From the NCBI GenBank assembly GCA_963729445.1, contig CAVSNU010000003.1:496001-560000 (forward strand): 64,000 nucleotides of DNA, in the 5' to 3' direction. Position 1 is the stretch's first letter. Each line of letters starts with the position of its first letter. The translations under genes were made by a program, and so were the position numbers. The notes under the pieces were generated by a model that did no database searches, was not told where the DNA came from, and saw nothing but the letters and a program-made list of their open reading frames with translations. Shown here in pieces: positions 47,485 through 57,409 of this stretch. This DNA comes from JACCZH01 sp963729445 (lineage in GTDB: Bacteria; Chloroflexota; Chloroflexia; Thermomicrobiales; CFX8).

Positions 47485-48789
47485 CTAGAACATCACCTTC
47501 CGAGCCGCGAGCGCATCCTTCAGAGATCGCCGGCCAGGCAGCGCCGCGCGCATGGTGCTGAGCATCTTGGCCTGCTTCTCCTTTTTCGGGACACTATCCA
47601 CCCGCAGGTACTCGCGAATCGTCTGGGAGACCGCTTCAGGAATCTCGCTCAGCAGGTACGGCCGGCTGTGGGCGAAGTCGGTGACGTTGCGGATCTTGTG
47701 GAGATCCTTCATGATGAACGAATCGTCCAGCAGCTCGCGATAGTACGACAGCGTGGCCGCCGAGAAATCAGCCCGCTCTTTCGCTCGGATAACGGTCTCC
47801 CCAGCCATCTTTCCGGAGATCATGGCGAAGTTCGAACCCTCGCGGTTCAGTGGGTTCACCATCATCGCCGCGTCACCGACGAGCAGTGCGCCGTCGATAT
47901 AGAGCGTCGGCAGCGAGTGCCAGCCGCCCTCGGGGATCAGGTGGGCTGAGTATTCGGTCGATCTCGACCGCCCGCGATGAGCGGCGCGATCGATGGGTGA
48001 GACTTGAATCGATTGAGAATATCCGTTGACGTTGAGCCCGGTTTCTTTCAAGTCAGAAAGGAGCGCGCCGGTGCCGATGCTGAGCGTGCTCTTGTTGGTG
48101 TAGATAAAGCCATACCCAAGCAGGTATGAGGTTGACTGACCGAAGATCTCCATGGCCACGCCACGGCCGTCACACACGTTGAAGCGTTCGTTGATGATCT
48201 GCTCGTCAAGCTGGATCAGCTCCTTGGCGACCAGCGCCTGCTCTTTGGGTTTCCACTCTTTGTGCATGCCCTGCCTTCTGCGCGAGAAGAGAGTTCGCGC
48301 CGTCGGCGATAATCGACCACGTCGGCATAGAGATCGCCCTCTTCCCGACCGGTCGTGACTCCCACGACCCGGCCATCGCGCCACAAGAGATCGGTCACAA
48401 CCATCTCCGGGATGACGAACGCGCCGGCCTCTTCACACTTGCCGGCGAACCACTGGTCCCAATCGGCGCGCAGAACGGTGAAGGAGTTGTAGGGCGCACT
48501 CCGCGAACGCCTCCGTGCGGTAGGACAGGCCAATGTGCGAGTCTTCGGTGAGCAGCAGGTAGCGCTGCTCGATGATCGGACGCTCGATAGCGGCGTCCTC
48601 CCAGAAATCGGGGACGATCTCAGCCGTCGGCTGGCTATAGAGGATGCCGCCCATGACGTTCTTCGCTCCAGCGAAAGCGCCGCGCTCGATGACAACGACC
48701 TCGAGGCCGGCTCTCGCCATCGTCAGCGCAGCGGCGACACCTGCCGGACCTGCGCCGACGACTATCGCGTCAAACTTTTCTTCTTCCAC
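47485..48789 (-). CDS. fixC: FixC-like ETF:quinone oxidoreductase (about six +1 frameshifts)
   Basis: Joining frames gives about 432 residues. FDAIVVGAGPAGVAAALTMARAGLEVVVIERG is the FAD site; NVMGGILYSQP, NSFTVLRADWDQW, IIADGANSLLA and GWHSLPTLYIDGALLVGDAAMMVNPLNREGSNFAM follow as in FixC. Extra single bases lie near 48497, 48310, 48270, 48020 and twice near 47955; removing them restores the family residues, for example GGEIDEYSAHLIPEGGW. It would pass electrons from EtfAB to quinone. GTG 48789 follows AGGGAG. Last gene of the operon; no fixX ferredoxin gene follows. Confidence 0.85.
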
Positions 48790-48881
48790 GACGGCTCCCT
48801 GATCTAGACGCTGCGATTAACGGTTATCCCGGCGAACGCGAGACCCTCAAGTCTCGTGTTCGCGCACTCGGGTTCAGCAGG

Positions 48882-49855
48882 TTAACTGCGCGCAGCTTGA
48901 ATCTCGATGATCAACGCCGGCAAGAGCTCGTTGAGGTCGCCGACGACGCCGATCTGGGCCAGCTTGAAAATGGGGGCGTCCGGGTCACGGTTGATCGCGA
49001 CCACCGTCTCCGACCCCTGCATGCCCACCAGGTGCTGCACCGCTCCGCTGATGCCGATGGCAAAGTAGAGCTTCGGCTTGACCGTCTTGCCGGTCTGACC
49101 GATCTGTTCGTAGTGCGGGCGCCAACCAAGATCGGTGACCGCACGCGTCGCGCCAACCGCCCCACCCAGGGCGGCCGCGAGCTGCTCGACGAGCTGGAAG
49201 TTCTCCTGCGAACCCAGGCCCCGGCCACCCGCCACGATCGTCTCAGCGCCCTCCAGGTCAACTGCTCCGGCCGGCGGAATCGAGACATCCTTCAGGTCAA
49301 CCCGCAGATCGCCTCGCAGCGAACTCGACCGCAAGCGGCTCTACACGCACCAGGCTGGCCTGCCTCGGCCGGTTCAAATGTGCCGCCCCGGATCACCGCA
49401 AAGGCTGTGCTCTCAGGTGCGTAGCTGACGTCCGAGAGCATCTTGCCCTGATAGACCGGCCGTGTGCCGACCAGAGAATCACCGTCCCAGCGCAGCCCGA
49501 CGCAATCGGACAGACAGTTGGTGCCGGCCCGGGCCGACAGATACGGGCCAAGATCACGGCCCGACGTCGTGCCCCCCAGCAGCACGAGCTGCGGGCTCGT
49601 CGCTTCGATCGCGGCCTCAATAACCTTGCTATACGCATCAGCGGTGTAGCGTTCCAGCTCGGGTGCGTCGGCGGTCAGCACCTTGCCAGCAGCGATGCTA
49701 CTCGCCACTGCGTCAATACCACTACCGATAACGAGGGCCGTCAACCCACCGTCTCCCGCGACATCACGGGCGGCAGTGAGCGCTTCAAGCGAGGCGTCAC
49801 GAGGAACACCTGCACTCGTCTCGATTACTACAAGAACACCCGAATGTTCAGTCAT
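48882..49855 (-). CDS. etfA: Electron transfer flavoprotein alpha subunit (two +1 frameshifts)
   Basis: N-terminal part from ATG 49855 (GGAGGA seven bases upstream): LVVIETSAGVPRDASLEALTAARDVA and VLLGGTTSGRDLGPYLSARAGTNCLSDC. C-terminal part: VAGGRGLGSQENFQLVEQLAAALGGAVGATRAVTD and QIGQTGKTVKPKLYFAIGISGAVQH, the FAD-binding domain. Between about 49310 and 49350 the frame moves +1 twice; removing two bases yields a 323-residue EtfA. With EtfB it carries electrons from acyl-CoA dehydrogenases to FixC. Confidence 0.92.
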
Positions 49856-49872
49856 CGTGTTGTCCTCCGTAC

Positions 49873-49892
49873 GGGCGCAATGCATTGCGCCC
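49873..49892. repeat. Perfect 20-bp palindrome related to family A core
   Basis: GGGCGCAATG and its exact reverse complement meet without a loop inside the etfB-etfA gap, preceded by GTAC. It is the core of the dispersed family A repeat, here as a single arm within an operon. Confidence 0.65.
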
Positions 49893-49955
49893 CTGCTCCG
49901 CCCGGAAAGGGTTTGAGTGAAATCCCGGTCTAGGACGTCCCCAGCTCAGGGGCGA

Positions 49956-50712
49956 TTAAATGAGGTTACGCTCCTTCAGCATCGCAACGACCTGTTTCGC
50001 GGCGCTCTCAGGCTCATCGTCAATGACGGTGCCCTCGACAGCGCGCTCTTCCTGTCTCAGACTGCCCCAGGTCATTTCAGCACCAGGAGCGGGGAACTCT
50101 GCCAGCTGGCGATCCTCGATCGGCTTGCGGCGAGCTGCCATGATGCCTTTCAGGGATGGATAACGCGGCTCGTTCAGGCCGGTCAAGGCACAGATGACGA
50201 CCGGGGGAACAACCGTCACGACATGGCGGCCGTCTTCGACCTCGCGCTCCATGGTCAACACGCCGTCGGCGCCCACCTCAAGCTCGACGACGTTACTGAC
50301 CAGCGGCAAGCCGAGCAACCCTGCGAATCTGCGGACCAACGTTTCCGCTGCCTGAATCGCTCGTTTCCTGCCCGACAAAGATGAGATCGTAGGAGCCTGC
50401 CCTGGCCACCTCCGCGAGCGCCATCGCGGTGTGCAGCGAGTCGATCTCGCCGGGCTCGCCCTGGATCAGTATCCCCTGGTCGGCGCCCATCGCAAGTCCG
50501 CGCGTCACGGCATCCTTTGCCGACGCGGGGCCGATCGTGACGACCGTAATATCGGTGTCACTGTTCTGCTCTTTGATCTGCACCGCCGCTTCGAGCGCAT
50601 ACTGGTCGTACTCGTTGACCACCCGGGCGGTGTTGGACGGGAACTTGCCTGAAGCATCAAACCGGATCGCGTTGGGGTCCGGCACGTGCTTCACCAGCAC
50701 CAGAATCTTCAA
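49956..50712 (-). CDS. etfB: Electron transfer flavoprotein beta subunit (one +1 frameshift)
   Basis: MKILVLVKHVPDPNAIRFD, VVNEYDQYALEAAVQIKE, GPASAKDAVTRGLAMGADQGILI and DLIFVGQETSDSGSGNVGPQ give the N-terminal half; after one extra base near 50340 the chain continues IAGLLGLPLVSNVVELE and PPVVICALTGLNEPRYPSLKGIMAARRKPIE. Repaired length is 251 residues, usual for EtfB, which holds AMP and docks on dehydrogenases. It is 27 bases after the enoyl-CoA hydratase gene. Confidence 0.93.
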
Positions 50713-50739
50713 ATCTCCTCCTTCAAAGCGCGAGAGTCC

Positions 50740-51513
50740 TTACTCCCCGGTAAACTCCGCGCCGCGCTTCTCTGCGAAGGCCGTCATGCCTTCTTTCTGG
50801 TCGTGGGTATCAAATGCCAGGGCGAATAGCTGCGCCTCGAAGGTCAATCCGTCAGAGAGCGGCACGTCGAGCGCCAGGCGCATCGCCTGCTTGGTTGCGG
50901 TCACGGCCAACGGTGAGTTCCTGGCGATGCTCTGCGCCATCTCCGTCGCTCTGGGCAACAGCTCAGATGGAGGGTAGACGGCGTTCACCAGGCCGACCCG
51001 GAGCGCCTCGTCGGCCTTGAGCCGGCGGCCTGTCAGCAACATCTCGGCTGCGATACCCGGGCCGACCAGCCTCGGCAGGCGCTGTGTCCCGCCCCACCCG
51101 GCCGGGATGCCGAGCGTGACTTCCGGCTGACCGAGCTGGGCGGTTTCACTGGCGATCCGGATGTCACACGCCAACGCGATCTCGCAGCCGCCACCCAGCG
51201 CGTAGCCGTTGACCGCAGCGATCCACGGCTGGGGAGCAGCGCCAATGGCGCGGCCGATCGCGTGACCGAGCTCCCCAAAACGCTTCGCCTCTGACGGGGT
51301 CTTGGACGACATCTCACTGATGTCCGCACCGGCAGCAAATGCCCGCTTCCCCTCGCCGGTGAGGACGACCGCCCGAACCGAAGAGTCGGTCGAGAGCTCC
51401 ATGACGCGGTCGAGCAGCGCCTGGAGCTGCTCGGTGTTGAACGCGTTCATGGCCTCCGGCCTATGCATCGTCACGATGGCGACCGCGCCATCCCGCACAA
51501 CATCTACCGCCAT
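50740..51513 (-). CDS. Enoyl-CoA hydratase/isomerase (crotonase family)
   Basis: 257 residues, intact. TMHRPEAMNAFNTEQLQAL, AFAAGADISEM (oxyanion hole), AVNGYALGGGCEIALACDIRIA with GGG and the catalytic Glu region, and QPEVTLGIPAGWGGTQRL with the second catalytic Glu. It hydrates trans-2-enoyl-CoA in beta-oxidation. AAGGTGAG precedes the ATG. Chain-length preference cannot be told. Confidence 0.93.
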   Translation of the reverse strand: MAVDVVRDGAVAIVTMHRPEAMNAFNTEQLQALLDRVMELSTDSSVRAVVLTGEGKRAFAAGADISEMSSKTPSEAKRFGELGHAIGRAIGAAPQPWIAAVNGYALGGGCEIALACDIRIASETAQLGQPEVTLGIPAGWGGTQRLPRLVGPGIAAEMLLTGRRLKADEALRVGLVNAVYPPSELLPRATEMAQSIARNSPLAVTATKQAMRLALDVPLSDGLTFEAQLFALAFDTHDQKEGMTAFAEKRGAEFTGE

Positions 51514-51540
51514 GAGCTCACCTTCCCCGTTTTTCTGTTC

Positions 51541-52730
51541 CTAGTCGACTCGAATGATGATCGCGTCGCCCTGCGCGCCGCCCGAGCAGATCGCCGCCAG
51601 ACCGATAGCCGCCGCCACGTCGCTTGAGCTCGTAGGCGAGTGTCAGGACCAGGCGCGCGCCCGAGGCGCCAATGGGATGCCCGAGCGCGATCGCGCCACC
51701 GTTCGGGTTGATCGTGTCCGGGTCGATCCCAAGCCGGCCCGAGCTGATGATGGCGACGCTGGCGAAGGCTTCGTTGATCTCGATCACGTCCATGTCGCTG
51801 ATCGTCATGCCCGCCTTCTTGAGGGCGTCTTCCGCCGCCAGCTGCGGAGTGTAGGCAAGGTACGGGACGTCCTAGGCCGACGTGCCGTGCGCGATGATCG
51901 TCGCCAGCGGCTTGAGCCCCCGCTCCTGGCGCATGCTCCTCGGTGGTGACCACCAGCGCCGCCGCGCCGTCGTTCACGCCCGGAGCGTTGCCGGCCGTAA
52001 CCGAGCCACTTTCGTCAAACACCGGCCGCAGCTTGGCCAGCGCCTCGACCGAGGTGTCGGCGCGCGGATGGCCTCGTCGCGCTCGAACAGCGTGACATTG
52101 CCCGTGCGGTCGTTCAGTTCCACCGGGACGATCTCGTCCTGCATCCGCCGGCCTCGTAAGCCGCAGCCGCCAGACTGATGGCTGCGCACCGCGTAGGCGT
52201 CCTGCGCCTCGCGGCTGCACTCGTTCTCGGCGGCGACGTTGGAGCCGTGAATGCCCATGTGGCACACGTCGACCGCGCAGGTGAGGCCGTCGTGCGACCA
52301 TCGAGTCGACAAGCGTGCCGTCGCCCAGCCGGTAGCCGAAGCGCGCCTTCTTCAGCAGGTACGGCGCGTTCGACATGCTCTCCATGCCGCCGGCGATGAC
52401 CGTCGTGTACTCGCCGGCGCGCAGGAAGACGTCGGCCATGGTGACCGCACGCATCCCGCTGCCGCAGACGCGGTTGATCGTGTCCGACGTCACCTCGCGT
52501 CGCAGCCCAAGTCCAAACCCAACCTGGCGCGACGGGAATCTGCCCGGCCCCGGCCTGCAGCACCTGGCCGATGAACGAGGTGGTCGATCTCATCCGGGTC
52601 GACTTCCGGAGCGGTTCAACGCCTCTTTCGCCGCGATCGTGCCGAGCTCGACCGCGATCTTGTCCGCCAGCGCGCCGCCCATGCGGCCGAACGGTGTCCG
52701 CGCTCCGCCGAGAATGACTGTGCGTCCCAT
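51541..52730 (-). CDS. Acetyl-CoA acetyltransferase (thiolase), multiply frameshifted
   Basis: From ATG 52730 (GGAGGAG upstream) the pieces read GRTVILGGARTPFGRMGGALAD, then RVCGSGMRAVTMADVFLRAGE with the nucleophile Cys, GGMESMSNAPYLL, VIEINEAFASVAI, GGAIALGHPIGASGARLVL with the catalytic His, and, after a last shift, CSGGAQGDAIIIRVD with the second Cys. About seven to eleven single-base insertions (or a few paired with deletions) and a TAG at 51872-51874 where CAG is expected interrupt it. It would cleave 3-ketoacyl-CoA in beta-oxidation. Order and spacing fit an operon gene. Confidence 0.85.
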
Positions 52731-52863
52731 GTGTGCTCCTCCAATGCCCTGTCGGCGATGCAGCGGGTGACCGGTTCGGTCACCCGGGGCGGTTTCAAGC
52801 AAACGGCCAGCACGGTGGCTGGCCGTTTCGGTGAACTTCGCTTCAATACCGCGAGCAAGCGCC

Positions 52864-54086
52864 CTAAACGGTCGCGAGCTGCTCGGCCGCTTCGTAACCC
52901 TGTGCCGGCGGCTGCGGGCAGCGCAGCGGCTTGTCCTCCCGATAGCCAAGCGCGTAGTCGGCCTGCACGAGCTGGTGGATCTCGCGTGGTGCCTTCGTAG
53001 ATCACCGCGCCGCGCGCGTTGCGCCAGTAGCGCTCGACCGGGTACTCGTTGGAGTAGCCATAGGCGCCGTGAATCTGGATCGCGTCGTCGGCCGACTTCA
53101 GGGCCACATCGCAGGCGTACCACTTGGCCAGCGAGGTCTCCTTGGTGTTGCGGATGCCGCGGTTCTTGAGCTCGGCGGCCTTCATCACCAGCAGGCGCGA
53201 CGCCTCGTAGCCCGGCGACCATCTTGGCGATCATCTGCTGGACCAGCTCGAACTTGCCGATCTCCTGACCGAACGCCTCGCGCTCGTGGCAGTACTTGAC
53301 GCTGGCGTCGAGGCAGGCCCGAGTCAGGCCCACCGCGCCGGCGGCGACGGTGAAGCGGCCCTGGTCGATGCAGGACATCGCGATCTTGAAGCCTTCGCCC
53401 TCTTCGCCGATCCGGTTCTCGACCGGAACGCGCACGTTGTTGAAGGCCAGCCAGCCGGTGTTGCCGGCGCGCACGCCGAGCTTGCCCTTGATCGTGCCGG
53501 TGGTGAAGCCCTCCATGCCGCGCTCGACGACGAAGGCGCGACAGGCCGCTGTGCTTGCAGCGAGCGGTCGATGGCTGGCGAAGACGAGGAAGTGGTCGGC
53601 GACGTCGGCCAGCGAGATCCACATCTTCTCGCCGTTGAGGATGTAGGAGTCGCCGTCGCGTACGGCGGTCGACTGAACGTTGCCGGCGTCGGAGCCGGCG
53701 CCCGGCTCGGTCAGGCCGAACGTGGCGAACTTGGTGCCCTCGGCCTGCGGCATCAGCCAGCGCTGCTTCTGCTCTTCGTTGGCCCACTGCAGCAGCGCCA
53801 GGCTGTTCAGACCGACGTGCACGCTCATGACCACGCGCAGGAAGGTGTCGACGTACTCCAGCTCTTCGCAGGCGAGCGCGAACGACACGTAGTCAAACCC
53901 GCCACCGCCGTACTGCTCGGGGATCGGCAGGCCGAGGATGCCCAGCTCGCCCATCTTCTCAAGTACGTCACGGTGGAACTCGCCCTTGGCATCCCACTCC
54001 TGGATGTAGGGCGCGACTTCGCGCTGGGCGAACTCGCGCACCATGTCGCGAACCTGGATCTGCTCGTCGGTTAGCTAGAAGTCCAT
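52864..54086 (-). CDS. Acyl-CoA dehydrogenase (five +1 frameshifts and an early TAG)
   Basis: Segments in order: LTDEQIQVRDMVREFAQREVAPYIQEWD, GILGLPIPEQYGGGGFDYVSFALACEELEYVD, FGLTEPGAGSDAGNVQSTA, GEKMWISLADVADHFLVFAS, IDQGRFTVAAGAVGLTRACLDASVKYC, KETSLAKWYACDVALKSADDAIQIHGAYGYSNEYPVERYWRNARGAVIYEGTT. Single extra bases lie near 53210, 52990 and three times near 53540-53580; a TAG is codon 4 (54075-54077) after MDF where relatives have another residue. Repaired length is about 405. The early TAG could mean the true start is the downstream ATG at 54044. It oxidises acyl-CoA and hands electrons to EtfAB. Confidence 0.88.
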
Positions 54087-54273
54087 GACGTCTCTTCCTG
54101 ACCCTCCCCCGGCAACCTGTTGACTACCGGTCGCTAAATCGAATCAACCTCCGTAGCGTCGCGACCCGTCTCCAGCGCCGGCGCTCCCCTGTACATCGCC
54201 TAAGAGTATAGGTTTACTCACGTGTGTGGCACAACTCCACCCCGTATCCTGTAGATCGCGTGCTGAAGATACC

Positions 54274-54819
54274 CTAGATGTCACGCAGCCACTCCAGCCT
54301 GCCGAGCAGCATCTCCAGCAGGCGTGAATGTGACGGAATCTCCTGTACTCCCTGGACCAGCAGGCTCGTCGCGCTCTCCAGCGGCAGTTCGTCCTGTCCC
54401 ATCCAGGTATTCAAGCCGATACCGCACAACAGCCACTCTAGCCGCTCCCCGGTGACCCGCGAAGTGCAGAGCACGCCGCAGATCTTCCGGCCGTCAACCA
54501 AGATGTCGTTCGGCAGCTTGACGGTCGGACTGAGACCGAGCTCGTCACGCAACACCTCACTGACCGACGTCGCCACACGCACGGGTAGACCCAGCATGCG
54601 GTCGAGCTCGATCGCAGGTCTGAGGAGCAGGGTGAACATCAGGCAGGAATGAGGCGGTGCGAGCCAGGTTCGCCCGTGGCTGCCGCGCCCCTGGGTCTGA
54701 AAGTCGGCACCAACAATCGACCCCGACGGCGCGCCTGCCAACGCAAGCTCCGCGGCGCGCTCCATTGTCGAGTCGAGCTCGGCGTGCCACTCGACACACC
54801 AGAAATCGCGCCGCTCCAC
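54274..54819 (-). CDS. birA: Biotin-[acetyl-CoA-carboxylase] ligase, short form
   Basis: 181 residues. ELDSTMERA, GADFQTQGRGSHGRTWLAPPHSCLMFTLLLRP (biotinyl-AMP loop) and VKLPNDILVDGRKICGVL with the catalytic Lys and WxNDI-type motif, here LPNDI. It has neither the N-terminal helix-turn-helix nor the usual C-terminal SH3-like domain, so it is a minimal ligase without repressor function. GTG 54819 starts just after the stop of the CorC/HlyC-type gene, suggesting coupling. Confidence 0.82.
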   Translation of the reverse strand: MERRDFWCVEWHAELDSTMERAAELALAGAPSGSIVGADFQTQGRGSHGRTWLAPPHSCLMFTLLLRPAIELDRMLGLPVRVATSVSEVLRDELGLSPTVKLPNDILVDGRKICGVLCTSRVTGERLEWLLCGIGLNTWMGQDELPLESATSLLVQGVQEIPSHSRLLEMLLGRLEWLRDI

Positions 54820-54824
54820 AAGCG

Positions 54825-56138
54825 TCAGGACCCGTCCGCTTCGGAAGACAGCGCGCCGTTGTAGGAGTTAGGGTCTGCCATCGAGAGCCGCTCAACCTTC
54901 ACCTGGCGTACCCGGCGATGCTCGACTTCCATCACCGTGATCCGGACGCCGTGGACTTCCACACTCTCGCCCTGTTTGGGGATGCGCCCGAGCTCACGCT
55001 GCACCAAGCCGCCCACGGTGCCCGAGTCGGTTGTTGGGAAGTCGAGCCGCAGATCGTTTACGAGATCGTCAACACTGACCTTGCCGGCGACAAGTGCCTC
55101 CGTATCGCTCAATATGTCAATATAGGGTTGCTCCGTGTCGTATTCGTCCTGGATCTCGCCTACGATCTCTTCCAGAATATCCTCGATCGTAACAACACCG
55201 GCAGTGCCGCCATATTCATCAACCACGACCGCCATGTGCACTCTGGCTTGCTGCAGCTCCCTCAGCAGGTCGTCGACGCGCTTCGACTCCGGCACGTAAT
55301 AGCACCCGCGCAGCAACGACTCCAGGGAGACGCCCCGCGTGTCTTCGAGCACGTAGCGCAGCAGGTCCTTGGCATAGATGATGCCCTGGATCTCGTCGAT
55401 ACTCTGACCGTAGACCGGAATGCGCGAGTGACCCGCCCGGATAACGACGTCGGTCGCCTCCTCGATCGTGGAGTCCAGACTGATCGCGACGATGTCGATC
55501 CGCGGCACCATGATCTGGCTGGCAGTCGAAGCATCAAGGTGCAGCACGCCGGAGATCATCTCCTGCTCGACCGGCTCGATCGAGTCCTCCTCGTCACCGT
55601 CCCATTCGCTGGCCGAGCCTGGACGCGCGCTCTCACGGTCACCGTCCAGGAGCGCTTGCGCGCTCTCGCGCTCGCTGCGCCGGGCTGTAAAGAATGCGAC
55701 GATCGCATCCACCAGTTTGATCACCGGTGCGAACAGTGCAGTGAGGACCTGCGCGACCCGCGCTTGCGTCTCGGACTGTTCCGAGCGCTCGTCGCCAACC
55801 AGAATGCGCGGGACGATCCGGCCCAGGACAACATGCAACAGGGTCGCGGCCGCGATGCCGGCCCAGAGACCGTAGGATGGGTCATACTGCCAGGCGACAT
55901 GCGCGATCAGCGCCGTCGAGATGCCCACACAGATCATCTCGATCAGCAGCATCGAGGAGCGTGTGTGTTGCGGCCCTTCGAGCTCGCGCTCGGGGGAGCG
56001 AGCAAAGTGGCCTTCGAGCAGAGCCCGCAGATTCACCCTGGTCACAATCGCCAGGCTGGTCTCTACCCATGCTGACAGCATCACGATAACGATCGCTACC
56101 GCCGCCACGGTCAGCTCTACCCATTGTCCGGTGGTCAT
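54825..56138 (-). CDS. CNNM/CorC-HlyC family membrane protein with CBS pair
   Basis: 437 residues. An N-terminal membrane domain (DUF21/CNNM, helices at about 8-28, 60-82, 92-112, 135-155), an acidic linker, then two CBS domains (residues about 205-325: MVPRIDIVAISLDSTIEEA, GHSRIPVYGQSIDEIQGIIYAKDLL, VVVDEYGGTAGVVTIEDILEEIVGEI) and the CorC/HlyC C-terminal domain. The family is linked to Mg2+/Co2+ efflux. AAAGG lies before ATG 56138. Expressed with birA. Confidence 0.92.
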   Translation of the reverse strand: MTTGQWVELTVAAVAIVIVMLSAWVETSLAIVTRVNLRALLEGHFARSPERELEGPQHTRSSMLLIEMICVGISTALIAHVAWQYDPSYGLWAGIAAATLLHVVLGRIVPRILVGDERSEQSETQARVAQVLTALFAPVIKLVDAIVAFFTARRSERESAQALLDGDRESARPGSASEWDGDEEDSIEPVEQEMISGVLHLDASTASQIMVPRIDIVAISLDSTIEEATDVVIRAGHSRIPVYGQSIDEIQGIIYAKDLLRYVLEDTRGVSLESLLRGCYYVPESKRVDDLLRELQQARVHMAVVVDEYGGTAGVVTIEDILEEIVGEIQDEYDTEQPYIDILSDTEALVAGKVSVDDLVNDLRLDFPTTDSGTVGGLVQRELGRIPKQGESVEVHGVRITVMEVEHRRVRQVKVERLSMADPNSYNGALSSEADGS

Positions 56139-56196
56139 CTCAGCCTTTCATGGCCTTCGTTGCAAACTGTCAATCGGAAACGGCCCTCGTCTGATC

Positions 56197-56287
56197 CCCC
56201 TGTGGAACCCGCCCTGTGGAATCCGCCCTGCGGAAGACTCCCTGTGGAATCTCCCCTGTGGAAGGCTCCCTGTGGAAGTTCCCCTGT
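56197..56287 (+). repeat. Degenerate tandem repeat, about 15-bp unit, six copies
   Basis: CCTGTGGAANNCNCC-type units follow each other six times with small changes, immediately before a family A element. No coding meaning was found. Confidence 0.7.
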
Positions 56288-56291
56288 CTGC

Positions 56292-56365
56292 GTAGGGGCG
56301 CAATTCATTGCGCCCTCTCCAACGTCCCGAGCAGCCAGGCAGGGCGCAATGAATTGCGCCCCTAC
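56292..56365. repeat. Family A palindrome-pair repeat (arms GTAGGGG/CCCCTAC)
   Basis: Left arm GTAGGGGCGCAATTCATTG..., right arm its reverse complement, with a spacer of about 26 bases that is the reverse complement of the spacer in the 59538 copy, so this copy is inverted relative to that one. The rest of 56139-56464 holds no gene. Confidence 0.85.
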
Positions 56366-56464
56366 GAACCATCATGGTTCTCGCCCAGCGCCGATCGATC
56401 CCAACGCGCTTGATTCCCCGCCCAGAGCTGATCGATCCCATCGCGCCCCCTCGTGGACGCAGAC

Positions 56465-57403
56465 CTAGCTGAACAACGCACTTATCGACAGGTCTTTATG
56501 GATACGCATAATCGCCTCTGCCATCAGCGGCGCGATGGTCAACACGTTCACCCGATCGATGCCCGGTCCTTTCGGCAGCGGGAGCGTATCGGTCACCCAG
56601 ACCCGCTCGATCGGCGACGCCGCGATCCGCTCAAGCGCGCCGTTCGCGAAGACCGGATGCACCGCACAGGCGAAGATCTTGTTCGCGCCAAGCTCCAGGA
56701 GCTTCTCGGCGCACTTCACGAGCGTGTCACCGGTGGAGAGCATGTCCTCGACGATGACCGCGGTTTTCCCATCGACATCGCCAACGACCTCGATGATCTC
56801 CGCCCGCTCGGGCGTTGGACGCTGCTTCGAGGCAATCGCCAGGGATGCGCCGGCCCGCAGACGGAACTCCTCGGCACGCGCGACGCCGCCTGCGTCCGGG
56901 CTCACCGCCACCAGATCGGTCAGACCCATCGCGCGGAACTCCGATGCCAGCAGCGGGGTCGCCCGCAAGTGATCGACCGGAATCTCGAAGAAGCCCTCGA
57001 TAGCCGGCGAGTGCAGATCCATCGTCAGGATGCGATCTACGCCGGCCGTGCCCAGGAGATTCGCTAGCAGACTCGCGCTGATCGGCTCGCGGCCCGAGGT
57101 TTTTTTCTCCTGTTTGGCGTAGGCGAAGTACGGGATCACCGCCGTCACCCGCGCCGCCGACGCCCTGCGCATCGCGTCGATCATGAGCAACAGCTCCATG
57201 ATGTGGTGGTTAACGGGGTTGCTCAACGACTGGATAACGAACACATCCGAGCCGCGCACGTTCTCTTCGAGCTTGATGCGCGTCTCGCCATCGCGCCACT
57301 GATCGACGATCGCCCTGCCAAGAGGGGCCTCGAGCACCCCCATGATGTCGTGGGCCAGTTTCCGGCTACCGTTTCCGGCAAATACCTGTAGACGTCCGTC
57401 CAT
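56465..57403 (-). CDS. prs: Ribose-phosphate pyrophosphokinase
   Basis: 312 residues of class I PRPP synthase. FAGNGSRKLAHDI, RDGETRIKLEENVRGSDVFVIQSL, AKQEKKTSGREPISASLLANLL (flexible catalytic loop), LTMDLHSPAIEGFF and VSPDAGGVARAEEF. The PRPP-binding motif reads VEDMLSTGDTL, differing from the common VDDM-DT-GT form by Glu for Asp and Asp for Gly. It makes PRPP for nucleotides, His and Trp. AGGACGAG precedes ATG 57403. Six bases downstream of glmU, so co-transcribed. Confidence 0.93.
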   Translation of the reverse strand: MDGRLQVFAGNGSRKLAHDIMGVLEAPLGRAIVDQWRDGETRIKLEENVRGSDVFVIQSLSNPVNHHIMELLLMIDAMRRASAARVTAVIPYFAYAKQEKKTSGREPISASLLANLLGTAGVDRILTMDLHSPAIEGFFEIPVDHLRATPLLASEFRAMGLTDLVAVSPDAGGVARAEEFRLRAGASLAIASKQRPTPERAEIIEVVGDVDGKTAVIVEDMLSTGDTLVKCAEKLLELGANKIFACAVHPVFANGALERIAASPIERVWVTDTLPLPKGPGIDRVNVLTIAPLMAEAIMRIHKDLSISALFS

Positions 57404-57409
57404 CTCGTC

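Noticed and set aside
54657..56075. Long open frame (472 codons) opposite the CorC/HlyC-type gene
   Set aside because: Shadow of the CBS-domain gene, which has clear family motifs; the antisense protein is low-complexity His/Arg/Asp-rich.
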